Part shown: piece after piece, positions 26,389 to 34,492 of the stretch
Position numbering within the stretch: position 1 is the first letter of the stretch
Layout: every line of letters starts with the position of its first letter
From: CAZEHO01 sp964511945
Lineage (GTDB): Bacteria; Actinomycetota; Acidimicrobiia; Spongiisociales; UBA11373
NCBI GenBank assembly: GCA_964511945.1
Contig: CAZEHO010000019.1
Span: 1-53,665, forward strand
Direction: 5' to 3'
Length of the DNA: 53,665 bases
Program-made: the position numbers and the translations under genes
Notes under the pieces: model-generated
What the model saw: the letters and a program-made list of their open reading frames with translations, nothing else
Database searches by the model: none
Told to the model about the DNA's origin: nothing

Positions 26389-26457
26389 GGAATCAGGTAT
26401 CGGAGATCAGATGCGCGCCGACACGGCAGGTCTGTCTGATCTCTGACCTCTGACTCC
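26389..26457. repeat. Intergenic inverted-repeat element (22-base arms)
   Basis: The left arm 26389-26410 (GGAATCAGG... ending GAGATCAG) and the right arm 26436-26457 (CTGATCTC... ending GACTCC) are imperfect inverted copies, matching at 17 of 22 positions by eye, with 25 bases between. A near-identical left arm recurs at 52943-52967. It looks like a small dispersed intergenic repeat. Confidence 0.5.
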
Positions 26458-26482
26458 GGCGGGCGAGCCATGCTCGCCCGCC
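26458..26482 (-). terminator. Perfect 11-bp hairpin at the end of the nucleoside kinase-like gene
   Basis: GGCGGGCGAGC (26458-26468) pairs exactly with GCTCGCCCGCC (26472-26482) around a CAT loop. It touches the TAG stop of the minus-strand kinase-like gene and can also act on rightward transcripts. Confidence 0.65.
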
Positions 26483-27180
26483 TAGTTCAACGAACTGGTG
26501 CTTCTCGCGTCCACTACCGGGCCGGCCACCACCGGCTGGGTGATGTCATCGTTGATGACGAGAAGATCGGCACGCTCCCGGGGCCGGCACTCCTCCAGGT
26601 ACAGCTCTTGACCGGCCAGGTAGCGAGTTCGATACCGCGCTTCCACCTCAGCCGCATCCCCGTTTCGAGCATCTCGCTGTACCCCGCGCCGCACCGCGAT
26701 TTCAGGCGAGCAGTCCACGAAGATCACCAGCTCCCAACACCCCTCGAGCTGTGGGCGCATCAGAAACACGCCGTCGAACAGCAATACCGCATCGGGGTCT
26801 GCATGATGCAGATCACCGATGGTTGGGCGGTCAGCGCCCAGATCGAAGACGGCCCGCCGGTAGGAACGGTCTCCCCGCGGCCCGAGCGGATCGAGCAGTT
26901 CGTTCCGCAACGCCGGCAGATCGAACGAATCCCGGTAGTACCCCTCGGGGGATTCGCGGCCGAGCCGGTATCGCTCGGATCGGGACCGGTGGAACCCGTC
27001 GATGGTCGCACGGATCACCGGGAAACCCCGCGCCGCGACCATCCCGGCGAGCTCGTCGCCCAGCGTCGTTTTTCCGGCGGCGTCGATCCCATCGATCCCA
27101 ACACGGACCGGATGTGCCCGCTGGACGGCGACGACCGCATCGGCGAGATGCTCCAAGACCGAGTGCCGTTCCCGTTCCAC
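26482..27180 (-). CDS. Uridine kinase-like P-loop NTPase
   Basis: A 232-residue P-loop kinase of the uridine kinase / phosphoribulokinase type. Walker A is GIDGIDAAGKTTLGDEL (residues about 28-44), followed by ATIDGFHRSRSERYRLG, the DGFH motif of the family, and LLFDGVFLMRP as the Walker B-like strand. It probably phosphorylates a nucleoside or small alcohol with ATP. The substrate is unknown. The GTG at 27180 gives the usual start (ERERHSVLEHLADAV). A GTG at 27249 is possible, but the extra residues look non-coding. It diverges from the AlkA-like gene. Confidence 0.8.
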   Translation of the reverse strand: MERERHSVLEHLADAVVAVQRAHPVRVGIDGIDAAGKTTLGDELAGMVAARGFPVIRATIDGFHRSRSERYRLGRESPEGYYRDSFDLPALRNELLDPLGPRGDRSYRRAVFDLGADRPTIGDLHHADPDAVLLFDGVFLMRPQLEGCWELVIFVDCSPEIAVRRGVQRDARNGDAAEVEARYRTRYLAGQELYLEECRPRERADLLVINDDITQPVVAGPVVDARSTSSLN

Positions 27181-27260
27181 AGCAAAGACGGTAGTGGCAA
27201 ACGTTCCAGAAGCTGGAGCCCCTGCCCGCCGGCACACGGCTTCGGCCACAATGCTGCGTC

Positions 27261-27875
27261 ATGGATTCGCCCTTCGAACGAGACGCCGATCAGCTGGCGG
27301 CGGCCGATTCGGCCTTGGCCGCCGCTCGGGCACTCTCCCCGACGCTCCCCGTGGTCATCAGGACTCCGGGCTTCCCGACCATGCTGCATCTCATCCTGGA
27401 GCAGCAGATCTCAATCGACGCCGCCGCGGTGATGTTCCGCCGACTGGAGGAGACACTCGGCACGGTGACCCCGGAGGGATTCCTTGCGCTGGACCGCCCG
27501 ACCCTCGAGCGGTGCGGCTTCAGCCGCCAGAAGGCCGGATACGCCGCCGACCTCGCCGGCGCCGTGATCACCGGATCCTTCTCGTTCTCCGGCCTCGAAA
27601 CATCGTCCGATGAGGATGTCACCGCCTCGCTGACCGAACTCCGCGGTATCGGACCCTGGACGGCGGAGTGCTACCTCCTATTTGCACTGCAGCGCCGAGA
27701 CGTGTTCCCGGCGGGGGACCTGGCCCTCCGCCGGTCCTGGCAGGAGACGGCAAAGACAGCGGCATTGCCGACCACAGCGGAGCTGCGATTGATCGCCGCC
27801 GTGTGGTCACCGCGCCGCTCCGCTGCCGCGCTCATCCTGTGGGGCGCCTACCTGGCACGGCGGGGACGAACATGA
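27261..27875 (+). CDS. DNA-3-methyladenine glycosylase II-like (AlkA family, HhH-GPD)
   Basis: A 204-residue HhH-GPD DNA glycosylase that removes alkylated bases. The helix-hairpin-helix is LRGIGPWTAECYLL (about 127-140). The catalytic Asp153 lies in FPAGDLALRR. LHLILEQQISIDAAA is the usual N-terminal motif of this glycosylase type. It is 37 bases upstream of an ECF sigma gene and then an OGT-AdaZn gene on the same strand, so all three look like one alkylation-repair unit. The ATG at 27261 is the only reasonable start. Confidence 0.88.
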   Translation: MDSPFERDADQLAAADSALAAARALSPTLPVVIRTPGFPTMLHLILEQQISIDAAAVMFRRLEETLGTVTPEGFLALDRPTLERCGFSRQKAGYAADLAGAVITGSFSFSGLETSSDEDVTASLTELRGIGPWTAECYLLFALQRRDVFPAGDLALRRSWQETAKTAALPTTAELRLIAAVWSPRRSAAALILWGAYLARRGRT

Positions 27876-27911
27876 CTGCAACCGAACCGGGCCGCCCGGT
27901 GTTCTAAGAGC

Positions 27912-28472
27912 GTGAACCCGATGAGCCAGACAGCCGCCCTCACCGATCGCCTCGCCGCCGACCTGGACAGTTCGTTTCCGGACTTCGTGATCGCGGTCCA
28001 GCACGGGCTGTACTCCGGAGCCCTTCGGATGACGGGCAGCCCGGCCGATGCCGAGGACATTGCACAGGAGGCCCTGGTCCGCGCCTACCGGGCACTGGAG
28101 CAGTACCCGGCCGAGCGCATTCGCCGGCTCAAGCTGGAGGGGTGGGTGTGGACGATTGCCGCCAACCTATGCCGGAATCGGGCCAGGAGCAGAAGCCGCA
28201 AGCCCGAGAGTCCTCTCCTCGACCAGCAGCCGGCATCCACGGAGGACGGTCCGGAGACGATCGCGGTAGCGACCGATTCCCGGGATCGGCTGGCTGCGGT
28301 GGTAGCCGACCTGCCGTGGCCGATGCAGGCCGGAGTGGTGTTGCGGCACGTCGTCGGGCTCAGCTACGAGGAGATTGCCGAAGCCGTGGATCGGCCGACG
28401 GGCACCGTCAAGGCCGATGTCCACCGGGCGCTGGCCCGACTCCGTCAGACGATCGACCGGGAGGGACTCTGA
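27912..28472 (+). CDS. ECF sigma-70 factor of the alkylation-repair cluster
   Basis: A 186-residue ECF sigma factor. Region 2 runs about 25-95 (DAEDIAQEALVRAYRALEQY, WVWTIAANLCRNRARSRSRK). Region 4 runs about 130-183 (LPWPMQAGVVLRHVVGLSYE, RPTGTVKADVHRALARLRQT). The start is GTG at 27912; an ATG four codons later is possible. Its stop overlaps the next ATG by one base (TGATG), so it is translationally coupled to the OGT-AdaZn protein, in the place where an anti-sigma factor is normally found. Confidence 0.9.
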   Translation: MNPMSQTAALTDRLAADLDSSFPDFVIAVQHGLYSGALRMTGSPADAEDIAQEALVRAYRALEQYPAERIRRLKLEGWVWTIAANLCRNRARSRSRKPESPLLDQQPASTEDGPETIAVATDSRDRLAAVVADLPWPMQAGVVLRHVVGLSYEEIAEAVDRPTGTVKADVHRALARLRQTIDREGL

Positions 28473-29248
28473 TGACCGACGACCTGACCGCCCGCCTCGC
28501 CGATCTCCGCGAAACAGCCCCGGAGCGACTGCTCCCCGGTGTCCTCACCCGAACCGGGCTGGCCGACGGGTACGTGCGGCGGCCGAGCCCTCTCGGCGAC
28601 GTGTTCGTTGCCATCAACGATCACGGGATTTCCGAGTTGCGTCTGGCCGGAGATCCTGCCGAGTTCGAAAGGGTGGTGTCGGAACGACTCGGCCGTCCGG
28701 TGATCCCCGTCGACGAGATTCCCGCCGATCTGGCCCGCCCACTCGACCGGGCCATCGCTGAAGGGCGCCCGGGCAAGCTGCCGGTCGACCTGCGCAGCCT
28801 GACCCCGTTCCAGGCCTCGGTACTGCGCAAGACATCCGAGATCCCCCGCGGTGAGGTCCGTCCTTACGGATGGGTTGCCGCTGAGGTCGGACGTCCGGGA
28901 GCAGTGCGGGCCGTCGGTTCGGCTCTGGCACGGAACCCGATCCCGCTGGTGATCCCGTGCCATCGGGTCGTTCGATCCGACGGGCAGTTCGGCGACTACT
29001 CGCTGGGTGAATCCGAGAACAAGCCGCGCCTGCTCGGAGACGAAGGTCTCGACGTCGACCGGCTGCAGGGATTCGCCTCCCGTGGCATCCGCTACATCGG
29101 GTCGGACACCACCAGCATCTACTGCCACCCGACCTGCAGGCACGCCCGCCGCATTACCGACCGCCACCAGGTCGAGTTCAGAACCGGCAGGGCAGCAACA
29201 ACTGCGGGGTACCGGGCCTGCAAGGACTGCCGGCCGCTGGCGGCCTAG
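28472..29248 (+). CDS. O6-methylguanine-DNA methyltransferase fused to a C-terminal Ada zinc domain
   Basis: A 258-residue two-domain repair protein. Residues 1 to about 105 are a ribonuclease-like N-terminal OGT half. Residues about 108-190 are the catalytic OGT domain with IPCHRV (Cys163 accepts the methyl group) and the RAVGSALARNP helix. Residues about 205-256 are an Ada metal-binding domain with four Cys: Cys218 and Cys222 (CxxxC) and Cys250 and Cys253 (CxxC). In E. coli Ada that domain is N-terminal, repairs methyl phosphotriesters and switches the protein into an activator. Here it is C-terminal and no AraC domain is present. Coupling to the sigma gene suggests it reports alkylation to that sigma factor (inference). 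Confidence 0.88.
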   Translation: MTDDLTARLADLRETAPERLLPGVLTRTGLADGYVRRPSPLGDVFVAINDHGISELRLAGDPAEFERVVSERLGRPVIPVDEIPADLARPLDRAIAEGRPGKLPVDLRSLTPFQASVLRKTSEIPRGEVRPYGWVAAEVGRPGAVRAVGSALARNPIPLVIPCHRVVRSDGQFGDYSLGESENKPRLLGDEGLDVDRLQGFASRGIRYIGSDTTSIYCHPTCRHARRITDRHQVEFRTGRAATTAGYRACKDCRPLAA

Positions 29249-29332
29249 GAGTCCGTTGAGTAATGCCGATGTGGCGTGCCCGCCGGGCACGTTGATCGGC
29301 GGCCGGGCGCGCCAATCGCAAGGACCCAGATT

Positions 29333-29359
29333 CCGCCACTCCTCGTGCAGGAATGGCGG
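29333..29359. terminator. Hairpin between convergent OGT-AdaZn and phosphatase genes
   Basis: CCGCCA-c-TCCT (29333-29343) pairs with AGGA-a-TGGCGG (29349-29359) with one opposed mismatch and a 5-base loop. It lies between two converging genes, as expected for a shared terminator, although there is no T-run. The rest of 29249-29438 shows nothing recognisable. Confidence 0.45.
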
Positions 29360-29438
29360 GGCCGAGGACACCGCGAGTGGTGATGACCGGTCGCCGAGAT
29401 GTGCGACATGTATTGCTCAACGGGCTCCCAGGCCGGCA

Positions 29439-29879
29439 CTACGCCTCGGCCAGAGCCCGCCACTCCTCGAGCCGGCCGGTGATGGCCCTGGCGATATGGT
29501 CCCGTGCCCGGCGGTACACGCCCAGGCGGCGCCCGTAGGGATCCTCGATGTCCCGGCCCTCCGGGTCGAGCAACTGGACCCGGCCCGCCAGGTGCGGAGC
29601 GACGCTCAGAATCTGATTGCGGTGCATCTGCGTCATCACGTAGATGCGATCGCAGGCCTCTGCGATCTCCGGCCGGAGGATGCGCGCCAAATGCTCCTGG
29701 ACATCGGCACCGATTTCGGCGGTAGCGGTGACGGCGTGCTCGCTGGCGGCCGATCCCTCCAGGCCGTAGATCCCGGCACTCTCGAACTCGAGGAGGTCAC
29801 CGAGTTCGGCCCGCGCCATTGCCTCGGCCATGGGCGAACGGCAGATGTTGCCGGTGCAGACGAAGAGGATCCGGGGCAC
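29439..29879 (-). CDS. Low-molecular-weight protein phosphatase (tyrosine/arginine type)
   Basis: A 146-residue LMW phosphatase. The P-loop is Cys8-Thr-Gly-Asn-Ile-Cys-Arg14-Ser in the N-terminal VCTGNICRSPMAEAM, and the general acid Asp is in DIEDPYG near residue 114. The Thr next to the nucleophile (CTGN) is the residue linked to phosphoarginine preference in YwlE, whereas tyrosine phosphatases often have Leu or Ile there. So it may be a protein-arginine phosphatase. It converges with the OGT-AdaZn gene and lies downstream of a decayed membrane protein gene. Confidence 0.88.
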   Translation of the reverse strand: MPRILFVCTGNICRSPMAEAMARAELGDLLEFESAGIYGLEGSAASEHAVTATAEIGADVQEHLARILRPEIAEACDRIYVMTQMHRNQILSVAPHLAGRVQLLDPEGRDIEDPYGRRLGVYRRARDHIARAITGRLEEWRALAEA

Positions 29880-29908
29880 GGACCGAACCTAGCCGTTCAG
29901 AGAACGCC

Positions 29909-30502
29909 TCACACTGAGCCGGGTGCGCGCCGGGCCAGCGCCCGGTCCAACCCCATCGCAGCGAAGGCCAGCGCCAGGTAGATCACGGTGATGCCGGCGA
30001 TGTAGGCAGCGGTTCCGCCGTACCCGATGTCGAGCACATCGATGAAGGGGTACGGATACCGCTCGATGATTGCACCATGGATCAGCACCACGACCAGCCA
30101 CACGATCGGAACGATCGTCCACCAGAGGATGACTTCCCGTTTGATGGTTCTCCTGGCCCGAAGACCAGCCAGGCACCCACAGCGAGGATTGGGGCCGCGG
30201 TGTGGAACACCAGGTCGGTGAACACGCCCACCCCCTCCGGTTCGTTGTCGGCGGCGAGCATCACGTGATAGACGACCCCGGTGATCACGATGTTCACCAG
30301 GGAGGGCGACGTGTACCGCCGCCATCGGACGCGACAGCGGCCGCCGGCTGACCGCCAGCCGGGCCGATACCGCAGCCACGAGCAGGTTAGAAACGATCGT
30401 GAAGTAGAAGAACAGGTTCACCACACGCGCGGCACCGGTGGTGAAGAAGCGTTCCCCTCGGTCTGCAGTGATCGGGATCTGCAGAACGATTGCGACCATC
30501 AC
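29909..30502 (-). pseudogene. Pr6Pr-like integral membrane protein, two frameshifts
   Basis: The minus-strand frame encodes a multi-span membrane protein in three pieces. The first (FFTTGAARVVNLFFYFTIVS) and the third (REVILWWTIVPIVWLVVVLI) share a frame. The middle piece (VNIVITGVVYHVMLAADNEP, FHTAAPILAVGAWLVFGP) is in a second frame. The shifts fall near 30330 and 30155 and cancel each other. Joined, they resemble Pr6Pr / FAR-17a-like proteins. The start is also weak: the homologous part continues upstream of 30502 into an in-frame stop. It is either a decayed gene or a stretch with indel errors. Confidence 0.65.
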
Positions 30503-30585
30503 CAGGGCGGCGATGCCCCGAACACCCAGCGGCCGGTCTGCGACTTCATGCCGTCACGGTATTCGATGGATCTCGAGAGCGATGA

Positions 30586-30617
30586 GGGGGGCCGGGATCG
30601 CCGATTGCCGGGCCCCC
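30586..30617. terminator. GC-rich hairpin upstream of the cyclase gene
   Basis: GGGGG (30586-30590) and CCGG (30592-30595) pair with CCGG (30608-30611) and CCCCC (30613-30617), with single-base bulges. It lies 70 bases before the cyclase start. The role is unclear; it may be a leader hairpin or insulator. Confidence 0.3.
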
Positions 30618-30687
30618 GAGCGGATTCCCGATGGCTAACGTCCGGGTGCGCTGACGGGAGGGGAAGCGTGTCAGGGCTCAACTCGGC

Positions 30688-31914
30688 ATGAATCGGTCGA
30701 GGACAAACACTCCGCGCGCCGGGTCGCTGCTCGAGCGGATCGGGCGCGACCCGGCCGACCCACCGGAACTTGCCCTGCAAAAGCGTGTGCTCGTCGCGGT
30801 CTCGACTCTGGTCGCCATCGCCGGTGTCCTCTGGGGAGCGATCTACGTTGCATTCGGAGAAGTCTCGGCCGCTGTGATCCCGTGGAGCTACTCGGTCCTG
30901 TCGATGTTCAGTCTCGTGGTGTTCGCGCTCACCCGCCGCTACCAGTTGTTCCGGACCACACAGCTGTTCCTGATCCTGGTGCTGCCGTTCGCCCTGCAGC
31001 TGGCCCTCGGTGGCTTCGTCGCGTCGAGCGCTGTGATCCTCTGGGCGTTCCTTGCGCCGGTCGGCGGCATGCTCATGATGACCCGCCGGGTGGGTACCGC
31101 GCTGTTTGCCGCGTTTCTCCTGCTGGTGATCCTGGCGCAGGTGCTGCAGCCCGAACTCAGCCTCGACAACGACCTGCCCGATTGGCTGATCGGAGTCTTT
31201 TTCGTCTTGAACGTCGGCACCGTAGCCGCAGTGGTATTTGGAACCATCCACTACTTCGAGGGCCAGAAGGAAGAGGCGCAGGCCAGGCTGATCACCGAGC
31301 AGCAGCGGTCCGAGCGGCTTCTCCTCAACGTCCTGCCGCAGCAGATCGCCACCGAGCTCAAGGAGCACGGCCACACGGCTGCCCGCCACTTCGAGGCCGT
31401 CAGCATCCTGTTCGCCGACATCGTCGGCTTCACCGCCCTCACCGGAGAGATGAAGCCGGACGAGCTGGTCGGCCTCTTGAACGACGTGTTCCTGCACTTC
31501 GACGACCTGGTTGACCGCTACGGGTGCGAGAAGATCAGAACGATCGGCGACAACTACATGGTGGCCGCCGGTGTTCCGACGCCCCACCCCGAGCACGCCG
31601 TGGCGCTCGTCGACATGGCACTCGAGATGGTGGAGTTCGCCGAACAACTGTCGACTATGTCGTTTCGCATCGGCATCGACAGCGGCCCGGTGGTAGCCGG
31701 GGTGATCGGCAGGTCGAAGTTCCAGTACGACCTATGGGGAGACGCGGTCAATACCGCCAGCCGGATGGAGTCCCAGGGCATCCCGGGTCGGGTTCAGATC
31801 ACCGAGGCGACCTACCGGTTGGTTCGGGATTCCTTCGAATGTGCACCCCGCGGAGTGATCCTGGTGAAGGGCATGGGCCGGATGCCGACCTGGTTCGTCG
31901 AGGGCCGCCGTTGA
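30688..31914 (+). CDS. Membrane-bound class III adenylate cyclase
   Basis: A 408-residue protein with six membrane helices in residues about 32-190, a short coiled linker (EGQKEEAQARLITEQQRSER), and a class III cyclase domain from about 235. Key residues are visible: metal Asp244 in LFADIVGFTAL, Lys282 (purine) in EKIRTIGDNYM with metal Asp288, Asp348 in QYDLWGDAVN, and Asn355 and Arg359 in NTASRM. The Lys/Asp pair indicates ATP rather than GTP, so the product should be cAMP. It would act as a homodimer. No cAMP-binding regulator is in the window. The ATG at 30688 fits. Confidence 0.9.
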   Translation: MNRSRTNTPRAGSLLERIGRDPADPPELALQKRVLVAVSTLVAIAGVLWGAIYVAFGEVSAAVIPWSYSVLSMFSLVVFALTRRYQLFRTTQLFLILVLPFALQLALGGFVASSAVILWAFLAPVGGMLMMTRRVGTALFAAFLLLVILAQVLQPELSLDNDLPDWLIGVFFVLNVGTVAAVVFGTIHYFEGQKEEAQARLITEQQRSERLLLNVLPQQIATELKEHGHTAARHFEAVSILFADIVGFTALTGEMKPDELVGLLNDVFLHFDDLVDRYGCEKIRTIGDNYMVAAGVPTPHPEHAVALVDMALEMVEFAEQLSTMSFRIGIDSGPVVAGVIGRSKFQYDLWGDAVNTASRMESQGIPGRVQITEATYRLVRDSFECAPRGVILVKGMGRMPTWFVEGRR

Positions 31915-31948
31915 CGCACTGGCGTGCTCATGTCCGCGTTTGGGCGGC

Positions 31949-33814
31949 TCACTCGTAGAGCGCCTCGATCTCGTCGATGAAGCGCTGTGCGATCACGTGA
32001 CGCACGGTCTTCAGGGTCGGGGTGATCTCGCCACGCTCGACCGTCCACTCGGCGGCCAGCAGGTGGAAATCTTTGATCTGCTCGGGCCTCGATAGTCCTT
32101 CGTTGGTCGATTCAACCCACCGGCGTACCGAAGCGAGGACATCGCTATGACCGACGAATGTGTCCCGATCCGCCGTTTGCAGGCCCCGGCGACCCGCCCA
32201 GGTTTCGGCCTCCTCCCAGTCGACGGTGAGTAGCGCACCGACGTAGCGGCGGGCATCTCCGATGAGGCAGGCATGAGCGATGAGGGGATGCTGCTCGAGC
32301 CGGCGTTCGATCGGCGCGGGGGCAACGTTCTGGCCACCCGATGTGATGAGGATCTCCTTCTTGCGGCCGAGCAGTGTGAGATATCCGTCGGGGCTGATGG
32401 ATCCGACATCCCCGGTCCGGAGCCAGCCGGTCTGGTCGAACGCCGCTGCAGTGGCGGTCGGATTTCTGAGATATCCGGCGGCAAGCATGCCGCCCCGCAG
32501 CATGATTTCGCCGTCGGTGTCCGTTGCCAGCTCGATCCCCGGCAAGGCCCGGCCGATCGAGCCCACGCGGCTGGCTCCGGGAGCATTGGCCGTGCCGTAG
32601 CCGGTGGTCTCGCTGAGCCCGTACGCCTCATAGAGCGGAAGACCGAGGCCGCGGAAGAACCAGATCACATCGGGGTCGACGTGAGCGGCACCACAGAGGG
32701 CGATGATGAGCTCGTCCAGCCCGAGCGCCGACCTGACCCGGTGCAGGATGAGGCGGTCGAGCAGCCAATGGGTGATGCGGGTCCGACGCGACAGCTGCCG
32801 CCCGGCCTCTTCTGCCTTGGCGACATCGACACCGACCCGGAGCGCCGATAACGCCATCCGGCGGCGCAGCCGGCTCGGGGTCTCGGCAATGCGCTCTTCG
32901 AGGCGGCTCTTGACCTTCTCCCAGACACGAGGGACCCCGGCGAAGAGGTGTGGCCGGGTCTCGGCCAGCACGCTGGGCAGCGTGAGGACGTCTGAGCAGA
33001 AGGTGACTTCGTTGCCCCCGTAGAGAGCTGCGTAGTGGGTGACCTGCCGCTCGGCGATGTGAGCGAGTGGGAGGTACGAAACCATCCGACGGTGTCTCGG
33101 GTACCGCAGGCCCAGCGCCTCCGCGCCGGAACGGAGGTACCGGTCGGCAGACTCGTTGGTCCAGATCGTCGCTCGATGGCTCAGCACCACCCCCTTGGGA
33201 TCACCACTGGTCCCGGAGGTGTAGATCAGTGTCGCCGGGTCGGACGCCTCGACCCGGGCAGCCCTGGCGTCGACCGCGGTCGGCTGGTTGAAGAGGCGAT
33301 CGACACCCCGCGACCGGAGGTTGCCGATGCTCACGGTCCGCTCTGTGGCGTCCGGGGCCGGGTCGATCATGATCACGTGCTCGAGCTTCGGCGCAGCGGC
33401 TGCGTCCAGCCGGGCGAGGAGCTCCGCCGACTCCACGAATACGATGCGAGCGCCGCAATCGGCCATGACCGCGGCAAGTTGCGGGGGCGCCATCGTCGGG
33501 TAGAACGACACCGGGATCCCCCCGGCGTGGATGATCGCCAGGTCGGCGATCAAGTGCTCCGGCCGATTGCCCGCCATGATCCCGACCGTTTCGCCCGATG
33601 AGAGGCCGAGATCGATCAGCCCGGCGGCGAGGTCGATCACCGCATCGCGATACCCACTCCAGGTGAGAGTCTCCCAGCCGTCACCTTTGCGCCAGCGCAG
33701 TGCACCGAGGTTTCCCCGTTCGCGGGCATTGCGGCCAAGGACGTCGACAAGGGTGAGCCCATCGACGGCGCGGTCGATCTCCGCCTGTTCACGGTTGCGG
33801 GGCTTGGTCACCAT
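31949..33814 (-). CDS. Long-chain acyl-CoA synthetase (AMP-forming), FadD-like
   Basis: A 621-residue ANL-superfamily ligase that activates fatty acids with ATP and CoA. The P-loop is LIYTSGTSGDPKGVVLSHRA near residue 195. The motif YEAYGLSETTGYG near 390 and the hinge DVGSISPDGYLTLLGRKKEI near 490 are present. The catalytic Lys region near the C-terminus appears as PTLKTVRHVIAQRF. The length matches the FadD15 / FAA1-like branch. It converges with the cyclase gene and is divergent from the third sigma factor. It fits with the beta-oxidation genes elsewhere in the window. Confidence 0.92.
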   Translation of the reverse strand: MVTKPRNREQAEIDRAVDGLTLVDVLGRNARERGNLGALRWRKGDGWETLTWSGYRDAVIDLAAGLIDLGLSSGETVGIMAGNRPEHLIADLAIIHAGGIPVSFYPTMAPPQLAAVMADCGARIVFVESAELLARLDAAAAPKLEHVIMIDPAPDATERTVSIGNLRSRGVDRLFNQPTAVDARAARVEASDPATLIYTSGTSGDPKGVVLSHRATIWTNESADRYLRSGAEALGLRYPRHRRMVSYLPLAHIAERQVTHYAALYGGNEVTFCSDVLTLPSVLAETRPHLFAGVPRVWEKVKSRLEERIAETPSRLRRRMALSALRVGVDVAKAEEAGRQLSRRTRITHWLLDRLILHRVRSALGLDELIIALCGAAHVDPDVIWFFRGLGLPLYEAYGLSETTGYGTANAPGASRVGSIGRALPGIELATDTDGEIMLRGGMLAAGYLRNPTATAAAFDQTGWLRTGDVGSISPDGYLTLLGRKKEILITSGGQNVAPAPIERRLEQHPLIAHACLIGDARRYVGALLTVDWEEAETWAGRRGLQTADRDTFVGHSDVLASVRRWVESTNEGLSRPEQIKDFHLLAAEWTVERGEITPTLKTVRHVIAQRFIDEIEALYE

Positions 33815-33946
33815 GTCCTCTCATCTGATCGAGAACGGCGCCGGCAATGGTATGCCGAACCCAACACCACCCGTACCCTTCACGGGTGTGCCACCGGTTA
33901 CCGATGTGTGTGTGACATTGCCGCGCGCGCCCCGAAGCGAGATCTC

Positions 33947-34492
33947 GTGACCGAGGAGGCATTCGCATCGATCCTCGACGCCGCTCGAGCAGGAGCCGAG
34001 TGGGCGTGGTCACGCATCTACCACGAATTCTCCGGCCCGGTCCGCGGCTACCTGCGCGCTCGCGGAGCCGCTGAACCCGACGACTTGGTCGGTGAGGTAT
34101 TCGTCCAGATCGCCAGGAACATCGGCACCTTCGAGGGAGACCAGGCTTCTTTTCGCTCGTGGGTCTTCACGGTCGCCCACCACCGGCTCATCGATGAGCG
34201 CCGCTACCGATCCCGCAGGCCGGCCACACCCACCTCAGATGTCGCGGACCACGCCGAGGGTGATGTCGAACTCGAAGCGTTGGACGAGCTGGCCACAGAG
34301 AAGGTCCGGGAGACACTCGACGACCTCAGCCCTGATCAGCGCGACGTCCTGCTGCTCCGCCTCATCGGCGACCTCACGATTGAGCAAGTCGCATCCGCGC
34401 TGAACAAGCGCCCCGGTGCGATCAAGGCCCTGCAGCGACGCGGCCTGGCAGCGCTGCGGCGCCGGATCGAGAGCGGGGGCGTACCCCTGTGA
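33947..34492 (+). CDS. ECF sigma-70 factor with Gln-rich anti-sigma partner
   Basis: A 181-residue ECF sigma factor. Region 2 is in residues about 15-85 (IYHEFSGPVRGYLRARGAAE, PDDLVGEVFVQIARNIGTFE). Region 4 is about 125-178 (LSPDQRDVLLLRLIGDLTIE, RPGAIKALQRRGLAALRRRI). The GTG at 33947 is chosen to match the family start; a GTG at 33908 would add 13 residues. It overlaps the next gene by 4 bases (GTGA), so the two are translationally coupled. Confidence 0.88.
   Translation: MTEEAFASILDAARAGAEWAWSRIYHEFSGPVRGYLRARGAAEPDDLVGEVFVQIARNIGTFEGDQASFRSWVFTVAHHRLIDERRYRSRRPATPTSDVADHAEGDVELEALDELATEKVRETLDDLSPDQRDVLLLRLIGDLTIEQVASALNKRPGAIKALQRRGLAALRRRIESGGVPL

Noticed and set aside
30499..31647. 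382-codon minus-strand frame opposite the cyclase
   Set aside because: Charged low-complexity translation. The plus strand has the full cyclase with all catalytic residues.
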